This document shows, one piece after another, positions 53,938 through 63,300 of a stretch of 64,000 nt of DNA. The first letter of the stretch is position 1. The number at the start of each line of letters is the position of its first letter. The notes below the pieces were generated by a model, which had not been told where the DNA came from, did no database searches, and worked only from the letters and a program-made list of their open reading frames with translations. Where the stretch lies: NCBI GenBank assembly GCA_017395245.1, contig JAFPVR010000068.1:1-64000 (forward strand), read 5' to 3'. Both the position numbers and the translations under genes were made by a program. The DNA is from Bacteroidales bacterium (GTDB taxonomy: Bacteria > Bacteroidota > Bacteroidia > Bacteroidales > WCHB1-69).

Positions 53938-56900
53938 ATGAAAAAGACCAATCATATCCTCTTTCGGATTTTTATACTTTCGTGGCTTTTCTCAGCCCTA
54001 TCGGTGGTTGCCGCCCCCGTTTCAGGAGCGGGCGGTACGTTGACCGACACGCTGCCCACGGTCACAACGAAGCCGGTGTACGACATCTCCGCCACCTCGG
54101 CCAAGACGGGCGGCATTGTGAACAACAGTGGCGGATCGTCCATAATTGCCCGCGGTGTCTGCTGGGGTACGACGGAGGAACCGACTCTTGCGGACAACTA
54201 CCTGGTGAACGGCACGGGTACGGGCACATTCTTCAGTAATTTGCAAGGACTTGCCCCGGGCGTGACCTACTACGTGCGCGCATACGCCACCAACAGCACG
54301 GGCACAGGTTATGGCGAGGCTCTGCCCTTCACCACCCTTAACTTGGTCACCGAAATTATTGACACCATCAGATGCACATGGCCACCTCATCACCCGCCAA
54401 TCGACTCGATGCCAATCCACATCATAGATTCCATTCCCATTCACATAGAAAACATCGATACCGTGTTGGTTATTGACACAATAGTAGATGTTACCACGCC
54501 TGACTCGACCAATTTTACGTGTATCTTCCATCTTCCGCACGGTCGCGATGTCGTTTTGCATCTGACATTGATTCACACCTCCAAAACGGTGACGGCTTGT
54601 TTCCAGTATTTTTGGTCTGCCTCAGGACAGATATATACTAACAGCGGCACCTATTTCCATTCTCACACCAATATGCATGGACAATTGGTTACCGATACGC
54701 TGTACCTGACCATACTCAAGCCCGCGGTGTCGTTGGCCGCCATCCCGCCGGTCACGGTGTGTGAGAACCAGACGGCCAACTTCTCAGCAAGCGCTACCAG
54801 TAGCAGTAGTATAGCGCTCAACTGGTCCGGTCCAGGCAACTTCTCTGGCGGAAGCAGCGATGTCGTTCTTTCAAATGCAACAACCGAAATGTCAGGCGTT
54901 TACACTGTTACCGCAACGACCATGTTGGGTGATTGCAAGGCTACGGCTACGACCGCTGTCGCCGTGACCGTCAACCCGCTGCCGATAGTGCATATATCGG
55001 GTGACGCCATCATCTGTCAGAACGGGAGCACCACGCTCACTGCCACGGGAGCCGAAAGCTACGTGTGGAGTACGGGAAGTACGAGCAACAACATCACAGT
55101 TGCCCCGACCACGAGCACGACCTACTCCGTGGTCGGCACCGATGAGAACCAGTGCCAGAATTCCGCCTCGGTGTTCGTGACGGTCAACGAGCTTCCTGAT
55201 GTTGTCATCAGCGGTGACGCTCACATCTGCGATGGGGAGACGGCGCAGCTTACGGCTTCGGGTGCGCAGACTTACGTGTGGTCCACGGGCAGCACAGGCG
55301 CTACTATCAATGTCAACCCTGACGAGACCACGACTTATACGGTGGAGGGCACTGACGAGAACGATTGCTCCAACACTGCCACGTTCACTGTGACGGTCGG
55401 CGAGGGCGGTGACGACACCGTCCATGTCTCCGCTTGCGAAAGCTATTACTGGCCCATCTCCGGTCAAACCTACACGGCCAGCGGTTACTATCCGTTCAAC
55501 TACAACAACAACCAGGGCTGTCTGAGTTTTCACACTTTGCACCTGACCATCACCCATGATGAGACCCACGAAATCTCGCTCTCGAAATGTGAATCCTACA
55601 CTTGGCCTGCCAGCGGTGCCACCTACACGGAGAGCGGCACGTACTATTCCGTCACCACGACCCCTACGGGATGCAACATCACCGAGGTTCTGCGGCTCAA
55701 CATCAACCATGGCACCCATGACGAGGAGACTGACTGGAACTGCGAAGCGCATATCTGGGCCGTCAATGGGGAACTTTACACGGAAAGTGGGGACTACGTG
55801 TTCGAATACACTAACTTGAACGGTTGCCCCAGCTCCAAAACCCTCCACTTGACGATCAAGCATGGACGGGATGACGATGAATACGAAACGGTCTATGGCA
55901 ATAGCTACACCTGGCCGAGAAATGGGGAAACCTATCTTGAAAGTGGCGACTACGTGTATCATTACGTCAATGACGAGGATTGTCCGTGTACTATCACGTT
56001 GCATCTGACTCTTATCCACCAAGAAGAATATCCGCGGGAGTGTATTGAGATAATCGTGGATCAGCATGAGTCCTGTGACGCTGGCAAAGACGGTATCGTT
56101 CATCTCAAAATGCCGGCTTTCTTCAAGTCTTCCGATTACAAGGTGGAATGGACAATTCCCGGAGTGGAGACTTCCGATCAAATCTCCGTGGAAGGTTTGT
56201 CGGAAGGCACGTATTCTGTGAAGGTGATTTCCGAGAAATGTTCGAACGTCATCTTTTTCAAACGTCAGTTCACTATCGAAAAAGAGGACGATTGCGACTT
56301 GGAATTGACGATTTCCGGACCGAGGAATGTGCACGTAGGATGCGACGACTTGCCGGCCGTCACCTTCACGGCCAGAGCGTCAGGCGGCACCCCTCCCTAC
56401 ACCTACTCCTGGGGGGGCACTTCCAAAACTGTAACCATTGCGGAAGGACATTTCAGCGTCTCATGCAGCGTCACTGACGACAACGGACATACTGCCACGG
56501 CCACGTTGGACGGGTATGCCAAGAAGATGGACTGCTCCCACGACCCCAACGAGATTGCCGGGCCCGTGGGTTATGACGACACTGTCCGCTACGTGAACGC
56601 CACCGACAAGATGAACTACACCATCAACTTCGAGAACGACCCCGATTTCGCCACCGCACCCGCCTCCCGCGTGAAGGTGACCTACGACGTGCCCGCCAAC
56701 CAGGACGTCGCCTCCTTCCGACTGGCCGACTTCGGTTTCGGCAACCATATCTTCACCGTACCCACCAACGTCTCCTCCTACAGCCAACGATTAGATGTGT
56801 CGGATTCACTGGGCGTTTGGGTCGACGTGACCGCCGGCATCGACATCGGAAGCCACCAGCTGTTCTGGATTTTCCAGAGCATCGACCCCGCCACGGGCTT

Positions 56901-59900
56901 CGAACCGTCCAACTCGCAGATGGGTTTCCTGCCCATCAACGACTCCTTAAGCCGCGGTGAGGGGTATGTCAACTTCTACATCTTGCCCGACGGTGGTGTG
57001 CAGACCGGCGACACCGTGGCGGCAGAGGCACTCATCGTGTTCGACGACAACGAACCCATCGGCACCAACGTGTGGCGCAACACCTTCGACGCCGTCGCCC
57101 CGACCTCCACGCTCCACGCCGAACTCAACGCGCAGGACTCCCTCTACTGCACTTTCTCGTTCGAGGCGCAGGATGACGAGGGCGGCTCCGGCGTGCGCAG
57201 TGTCGAGACCTTCGTCTCCGTGAACAACGGCGGCTATACCTCCATCGGCAGCTGCCACCCCGACAGCACCCTCTCCTACGCACTCGAAAACGGCCTCTTC
57301 TACCAATTCATGTCGCTCGCCACGGACAACGTGGGCAACACCGAACCGTTCAAAGCCATGCCCGACACGGCCGTCAACTACAACGTCGCGCCTTTCGACT
57401 TACTCCTGAGTGGAAACGTTTTCTACGAATACCGCCCGCTCAACACCTATATCGGCACCTTCTCCACGTTGGATGACGACATCAACCAGCATTTCGTGTA
57501 TGAGCTGGTGGGTGGGGAAGGTTCTGCCGACAACAACCTCTTCAAGATTGTAAATAACGAGCTGTCAACCAATACGTTGTTCGAGTGCAGCCATCGGACG
57601 GATTACAGCATCCGCGTGCGCAGTACCGACATCGGCGGACTCTCTATCGAGAAGGCGTTCAACCTCAATGAAATCATCCTGCACGAAATCCCGACAACCT
57701 ATCTCAGTGCCGAGATCTGTCAAGGCGAAAGCTACCACTTCCACGGACAATCCCTGACCCAGACCGGCTTCTACTCCGACACCATCAACAGTGCTGACGG
57801 TTGCGACAGCATTGTCTCGCTGTTTTTGACGGTCAACCCCGTGTATGACATCGCGATTGCCGAAGCATTATGTCAAGGGGATTCATACGATTTCAATGGC
57901 AAAATACTCACGGAATCAGGTACTTACATTGACACGCTAACCACTGTGAATGGCTGCGACAGCATCGTCACCCTGACGTTGACCGTCCATCCTGTCTATA
58001 ACACGCCGGTTTCGCACGTGATGTGCCAAGGCGATAGTTACAATTTCCATGGCAGTATCCTGACAGAATCGGGTATCTATACGGACACGTTGCGGACCGT
58101 TCACCGTTGCGACAGCATCGTCACGCTGACCCTGACCGTGAAACCGACTTACAACACTCCGATTTCGCACGTGATGTGCCAGGGCGAAACTTTCGACTTT
58201 TTCGGCAATTCACTCACTGAATCAGGCACTTACGTTGACACCTTGACAACTGTCAACGGCTGTGACAGCATCATCACGCTGACCTTGACGGTGAATCCCT
58301 CCTATCACGCGACATACGAAGTGGACATCCTATGCCAGGGTGAAAGGTTCCTCCTTGGCGGACAATACATCACCGAATCGGGTGTCTATGTTGACTCCGC
58401 TCAGACTATCCACGGCTGCGACAGCATCACCACGCTGATTCTGACGGTGAATCCCGTGGACACCGTTGACGTCACAGCGACCGCCTGCAACAGCTATGTC
58501 TGGAATGGCACCACCTACACCCATTCCGGCGATTATACAAAAGTGCTGACTAACCAATACGACTGCGATTCCTTGGTCACCCTGCACCTGACCATTTTCA
58601 ACTCCAATGCCTCGGAATTTACGGAGACGGCTTGCGATAGTTACACTTGGGGGAATGAAACCTACACGCAATCAGGGGATTATGTGCAGACGTTCACCAA
58701 TGCCAATGGCTGCGACAGTACCGTCACCCTCCATCTGACCGTTCTCTACAGCACGTATTATGTGGACACGGATACCGCCTGTGACACCTACACGTGGATT
58801 GACGGCAACACCTACACCGAGAGCAACTACACCGCCACCCACACCCTCACCAACGCGGCGGGTTGCGACTCCGTGGTCACCCTCAACCTCACCGTCAACC
58901 ACAGCAACACTGGAATAGATGTCCAGACCGCCTGCGAAACCTACACGTGGATTGACGGCAACACTTACACCGAAAGCAACAACACGGCCACCTATACCCT
59001 CACCAATTCTTGGGGTTGCGACTCCGTGGTCACGCTCAACCTAACGGTCAACCATAGTAACACAGGCGTGGATGTCCAGACCGCCTGCGAGACCTACACT
59101 TGGATTGACGGTATCGTTTACACCGAGAGCAACAACACCGCCACCTACACCCTCACCAACGCGGCGGGTTGCGACTCCGTGGTCACCCTCAACCTGACGG
59201 TCAACCACAGCACCGCCGACGTGGACATGCAGACAGCTTGCGACACCTACACTTGGATTGACGGCAACACCTACACCGAGAGCAACAACACCGCCACCTA
59301 CACCCTCACCAACACGGCGGGTTGCGACTCCGTGGTGACACTCAACTTGACGGTCATCCCAAGCACGCACAACGTCGAGACCGAGTCTGCCTGCGAGAGC
59401 TTCATCTGGCACGGAACGACCTACACCACGTCGGGCACGTACACGTATGCCTACACGAACGCCAACGGTTGCGAAAGCGCGGACACCCTGCATTTGACCG
59501 TCAACCACGGCACGCACAATGTGGATACGGAAACCGCTTGTGAGGCCTTCACGTGGCATGGCGAAACCTACACCACGTCAGGCACGTACACGTATGCCTA
59601 CAACAACGCCGACGGTTGCGCCAGTGTCGATACGCTGCATCTGACGGTGTTGTCCACGGTGGCTGAACTTGTCGAAGCCACCGCGTGCGACAGCTACACC
59701 TGGAACGGCTCCACCTACACCGCTTCCGGTGAATACGTGCAAACCTTCACGGGCGCGAACGGTTGCGACTCCGTCGTGACATTGGATTTGACCATTAACT
59801 ATTCCGCAACCTCCGACTTCGAAGTATCCACCACCGACTCCTGCTACGAATGGAACAGCGTCAACTACTGTGAGACTGGCGACTACACCCAGACCTTGCA

Positions 59901-60210
59901 GACGGTGGACGGCTGTGACTCCGTGGTGACGCTGCACCTGACCATCACCGTCGGCATCGACGACCACGACCTCTCCGGCATCGAGGTGTTCCCGAACCCG
60001 ACCAACCACATCCTCAATATCAAGGGCGAAGAGATGCAACGCATCGACATCTTCAACGCCGACGGCCAGCTGGTCTACACGAAAGAGAACGACGGTTCGA
60101 ACCTGGTCCAGGTGGATGTCACCCGCTTCGCCGCCGGCCAATACTTCGTGAAAGTGCTGCTCGGTGACGGAAGGACGGCGACACGAAAAGTCGTTGTAAG
60201 CCGCCGGTAA
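53938..60210 (+). CDS. Giant T9SS-sorted surface protein with CxSYxW repeats
   Basis: 2090 residues from the ATG at 53938 (the previous stop is 16 bases before). Signal peptide (LFSALSVVAAPVSG); fibronectin-like module 40-135; Ig/PKD-like repeats at about 260-490; four CxSYxW repeats at 495-700. A SprB-type GGTPPYTYSW repeat is followed by a DPNEI-GP-GY conserved domain (DUF7619-like) at about 868-1060, then a cadherin-like domain at 1150-1255. Fifteen ~50-residue repeats then run from 1258 to 2000 (CxSYxWxxxxYTxSGxY, then GCDSxVTLxLTV); four of them are nearly identical in DNA. A T9SS type A sorting domain ends the protein (VFPNPTNHILNI, then GQYFVKVLLGDG and KVVVSRR). It is the only member of the four-gene operon with a sorting tail and may carry the others to the surface. 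Confidence 0.9.
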   Translation: MKKTNHILFRIFILSWLFSALSVVAAPVSGAGGTLTDTLPTVTTKPVYDISATSAKTGGIVNNSGGSSIIARGVCWGTTEEPTLADNYLVNGTGTGTFFSNLQGLAPGVTYYVRAYATNSTGTGYGEALPFTTLNLVTEIIDTIRCTWPPHHPPIDSMPIHIIDSIPIHIENIDTVLVIDTIVDVTTPDSTNFTCIFHLPHGRDVVLHLTLIHTSKTVTACFQYFWSASGQIYTNSGTYFHSHTNMHGQLVTDTLYLTILKPAVSLAAIPPVTVCENQTANFSASATSSSSIALNWSGPGNFSGGSSDVVLSNATTEMSGVYTVTATTMLGDCKATATTAVAVTVNPLPIVHISGDAIICQNGSTTLTATGAESYVWSTGSTSNNITVAPTTSTTYSVVGTDENQCQNSASVFVTVNELPDVVISGDAHICDGETAQLTASGAQTYVWSTGSTGATINVNPDETTTYTVEGTDENDCSNTATFTVTVGEGGDDTVHVSACESYYWPISGQTYTASGYYPFNYNNNQGCLSFHTLHLTITHDETHEISLSKCESYTWPASGATYTESGTYYSVTTTPTGCNITEVLRLNINHGTHDEETDWNCEAHIWAVNGELYTESGDYVFEYTNLNGCPSSKTLHLTIKHGRDDDEYETVYGNSYTWPRNGETYLESGDYVYHYVNDEDCPCTITLHLTLIHQEEYPRECIEIIVDQHESCDAGKDGIVHLKMPAFFKSSDYKVEWTIPGVETSDQISVEGLSEGTYSVKVISEKCSNVIFFKRQFTIEKEDDCDLELTISGPRNVHVGCDDLPAVTFTARASGGTPPYTYSWGGTSKTVTIAEGHFSVSCSVTDDNGHTATATLDGYAKKMDCSHDPNEIAGPVGYDDTVRYVNATDKMNYTINFENDPDFATAPASRVKVTYDVPANQDVASFRLADFGFGNHIFTVPTNVSSYSQRLDVSDSLGVWVDVTAGIDIGSHQLFWIFQSIDPATGFEPSNSQMGFLPINDSLSRGEGYVNFYILPDGGVQTGDTVAAEALIVFDDNEPIGTNVWRNTFDAVAPTSTLHAELNAQDSLYCTFSFEAQDDEGGSGVRSVETFVSVNNGGYTSIGSCHPDSTLSYALENGLFYQFMSLATDNVGNTEPFKAMPDTAVNYNVAPFDLLLSGNVFYEYRPLNTYIGTFSTLDDDINQHFVYELVGGEGSADNNLFKIVNNELSTNTLFECSHRTDYSIRVRSTDIGGLSIEKAFNLNEIILHEIPTTYLSAEICQGESYHFHGQSLTQTGFYSDTINSADGCDSIVSLFLTVNPVYDIAIAEALCQGDSYDFNGKILTESGTYIDTLTTVNGCDSIVTLTLTVHPVYNTPVSHVMCQGDSYNFHGSILTESGIYTDTLRTVHRCDSIVTLTLTVKPTYNTPISHVMCQGETFDFFGNSLTESGTYVDTLTTVNGCDSIITLTLTVNPSYHATYEVDILCQGERFLLGGQYITESGVYVDSAQTIHGCDSITTLILTVNPVDTVDVTATACNSYVWNGTTYTHSGDYTKVLTNQYDCDSLVTLHLTIFNSNASEFTETACDSYTWGNETYTQSGDYVQTFTNANGCDSTVTLHLTVLYSTYYVDTDTACDTYTWIDGNTYTESNYTATHTLTNAAGCDSVVTLNLTVNHSNTGIDVQTACETYTWIDGNTYTESNNTATYTLTNSWGCDSVVTLNLTVNHSNTGVDVQTACETYTWIDGIVYTESNNTATYTLTNAAGCDSVVTLNLTVNHSTADVDMQTACDTYTWIDGNTYTESNNTATYTLTNTAGCDSVVTLNLTVIPSTHNVETESACESFIWHGTTYTTSGTYTYAYTNANGCESADTLHLTVNHGTHNVDTETACEAFTWHGETYTTSGTYTYAYNNADGCASVDTLHLTVLSTVAELVEATACDSYTWNGSTYTASGEYVQTFTGANGCDSVVTLDLTINYSATSDFEVSTTDSCYEWNSVNYCETGDYTQTLQTVDGCDSVVTLHLTITVGIDDHDLSGIEVFPNPTNHILNIKGEEMQRIDIFNADGQLVYTKENDGSNLVQVDVTRFAAGQYFVKVLLGDGRTATRKVVVSRR

Positions 60211-60239
60211 ACGGCACGATTTTCTCGGCACACCCTTTT

Positions 60240-60275
60240 GTAGAGACGCAAAATTTTGCGTCTCTACGTTTTTTT
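60240..60275 (+). terminator. GTAGAGACG palindrome acting as terminator of the surface operon
   Basis: A perfect 28-bp palindrome (60240-60267, arms GTAGAGACGCAAAA) followed directly by GTTTTTTT. It lies 30 bases after the last stop of the operon. The hairpin plus T tract makes this repeat copy a likely Rho-independent terminator. Confidence 0.75.
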
Positions 60276-60311
60276 GGGGTTTCTTTGATGCCCAGGATAT
60301 AGAAAAAACTT

Positions 60312-60319
60312 TAATTTTG
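60312..60319 (+). promoter_or_regulatory. -7 promoter element of the C10 protease gene
   Basis: TAATTTTG 48 bases before the ATG at 60368. Confidence 0.6.
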
Positions 60320-60367
60320 CCATTTTGTTACAATGGTGTATTGTACATTGACAAAAATGAATCCGAC

Positions 60368-63300
60368 ATGAAGAATAAACGTTTACTTCGGCTTTTTTAT
60401 ATCCTGTATATCAGCATATTAGCAATCAATAATTCCCTGTCGGCCTCACCGGTGGACAGCACGATGGCGCGCAAGGCGGCCACCCATTTCTACAATTGGC
60501 GGATGGGGCGTTCGGTGAGTCCCGAGCAGGCTCAGCTGACCTACGTGGAACAGATTCCGTCACAGCAAAGTGCAGGCGGCCTTCAGACGGAACAGGTGAA
60601 CGCGTTCTACGTGTTTGATTTCGGCGGGCAGTTTGTGATGGTCTCCGCCGACACGCGGGTGCTGCCCATCCTCGCCTACTCCACCGAGACGGGCTTCAGC
60701 GGCGATGACGTACCGGAGACTCTGGGATGGTTCCTCGACATGTACACCCAACAGATTGCCTACGCCATCCAGCATCTCTCCGACGCAGACTGCGAGGAGA
60801 ACGTGAATGCCTGGAACCAATGGCTTTCCAACGAGATGCCGGTGATGGCAACTGCAGCCACGGTGGGGCCGTTAGTGCAGACCTCCTGGAGCCAGTCGTA
60901 CCCTTACAATGCACAATGCCCTGAGGATCCGTCCGGCTCAGGCGGACACGTCGTCACGGGCTGCGTGGCCACCGCCATGGCCCAGATTATCCGCTACTGG
61001 CAGTACCCCACACAAGGTATCGGCAGCCATAGCTACTCCGGCGACTATGGCGTTCAGAGCGTGGACTTCTCGGCCGCCACCTACGACTACAGCCTGATGC
61101 CCCTTTCGCTGAGCCCCAGCAGCCCGGAAGCTCAAATCAACGAAGTGGCAAAACTGATGTATCACTGCGGTGTGTCCGTTGACATGATATACGGCACCAA
61201 CGGCAGCGGAGCCTCCACCCATAACGCCGCCTATGCCCTAAACACCTATTTCGGCTACAGCGGCGTAATCGAGAAATACAGAAGCAGCTACACGGACGAA
61301 AACTGGATCGCGCTGCTTAAAGGGGAACTGAACAATTTGCGTCCTATCCTTTACAGCGGCAGCGGCACCGGTGGCCACGCTTTCGTGTGTGACGGCTACG
61401 ACAACAGCAACTCCTTTCACTTCAACTGGGGTTGGGGCGGCTACTACGATGGCTACTACACTTTGTCAAGCCTGACCCCTGGGGGAAACAACTTCAGTAG
61501 CGGCCAGCAGGCTGTCATCGGCATCGACGCCTCGCAACCTCTAATTCAAGCCGGTGTCTCGTCCATGACATTCCTCACCGAAGCAGGGACTATCAGCGCC
61601 AGTCAATCCACGCCAATACTGACGGCCCACCTCAGCAGCGGCATCACGGCTACCGTGACTGGCAACTTCAAAATCAGCACCGACAACACCAACTTCTACA
61701 CTTCCCTGACATTGGGCAGCACCGGCGGGACCCTGTACGTGCGCCACGAGCCCACCTCTACCAGCGGCACGGAATACGGTTTCGTCACGCTTGTCTCCGG
61801 ATCCGTCCAAGAAACCTTTTACCTGAAAGGCATCCTCTTTGACAACACGCCTCATTGTCTGCCGCCGGAAAATCTGAACGTCTCCTCACAAGACCTCCAC
61901 AGCATCTCCCTCCATTGGGATGCGCCCGTAATAGACCCCGACCCGCACACCCTCTCCTGGTCATCACAAACTTACACAACGAACCTCGGCATCGGCAACA
62001 ACTACAAGGTGAGCTTGTTGCAACGGTTCAGCAGTGAGGATCTCGTCCCCTATCACAACCAAGCTCTTACAAGCATCACATTCTACGCAAGAAGCGGTAT
62101 TTCGACCTTCAAAGCCGTGGTTTATCAAGGCGGCAGCTACAACGGCGGCTACGATGCAGGCACACAAGTCTTATCTCAAAACATTCCGTTGAGTTCCCTG
62201 ACCATGAACGCATGGAATACGGTCACGCTTAACACCCCCGTCATGGTGGATGCCACCCAGGAACTCTGGTTTGGCATATATGTGGAATCAGCGAGCACCT
62301 CCCTACCTGTCTCGAATCAGGAGATCATGCCGACGAAAGGATGCATTATGGGCACCCATAATGCAGAATCGGTCTCCTGGTCGGAATTAAGCCAAACATA
62401 TTCATTCTGTCTTTTAGGTACCGTGAAGAACGCGCAAGCGATAACCAACTACACGATATCCCGAGATGGTTCCACCCTCGCCACCACTTCAAGCACTAAC
62501 TACACGGATCATGTGACCGGTACAAACACATATCATTACACTGTCACAGCCAACTGGAGTAACGGTTGCAGTGCCTCCGCGCAGAGGTCTATCACAAATG
62601 TGATGAGTATATCTGCCTCACCAAAGATACTGAGCTTCTACTCCAACCACGGCCATGGCACGCTCGTCAAGACCGTCGCCGTGGGCGGTATCGGCCTTTC
62701 GTCGGCCATAAACATATCCGTGACGGGCAACTTTCTGGTCAGCACCAACGGCACAGCTTTCGCCACATCGGCCACCCTACCGAAGACTGGAGGGATTCTT
62801 TACGTGAAATATGCCCCCACCTCTAACAACAGCGAATATGAGACCGGTCTTATGACGCTAACTTCGGGCAATTCGAACGCCACGGTATCACTGGCTGGTC
62901 AGAGCTGCGACGAGTGCAATCCCCCGCAAAACCTTGTGATTTCGCAATCAGGAAATACCGTTGGGTTAAGTTGGAACGCTCCCGCCGCACAAGTTATCAC
63001 GCAGCAGCCTTTGACATGGTACGAGAACACCGACTTCATAGGATTCGGAAGCGCCAACAGCAGTATCCAGCGCTATATCGTTCACCGTTTCGACACCAAC
63101 GACCTCGCCCCCTATCACGGGAAACGGCTTACGGCAGTCTCTTTCATCGCAAGTCCCGATGTCACCACGTACAGAATCGTGGTTTATCAAGGTGGAAAGA
63201 TACGCACTGCCACCTATCTCCAATCCGGAACACAAGTCGTTAATCAAAATGTGGATATTTCTTCGTTGACCATGGGCTACTGGAACACCATTCCCCTTAA

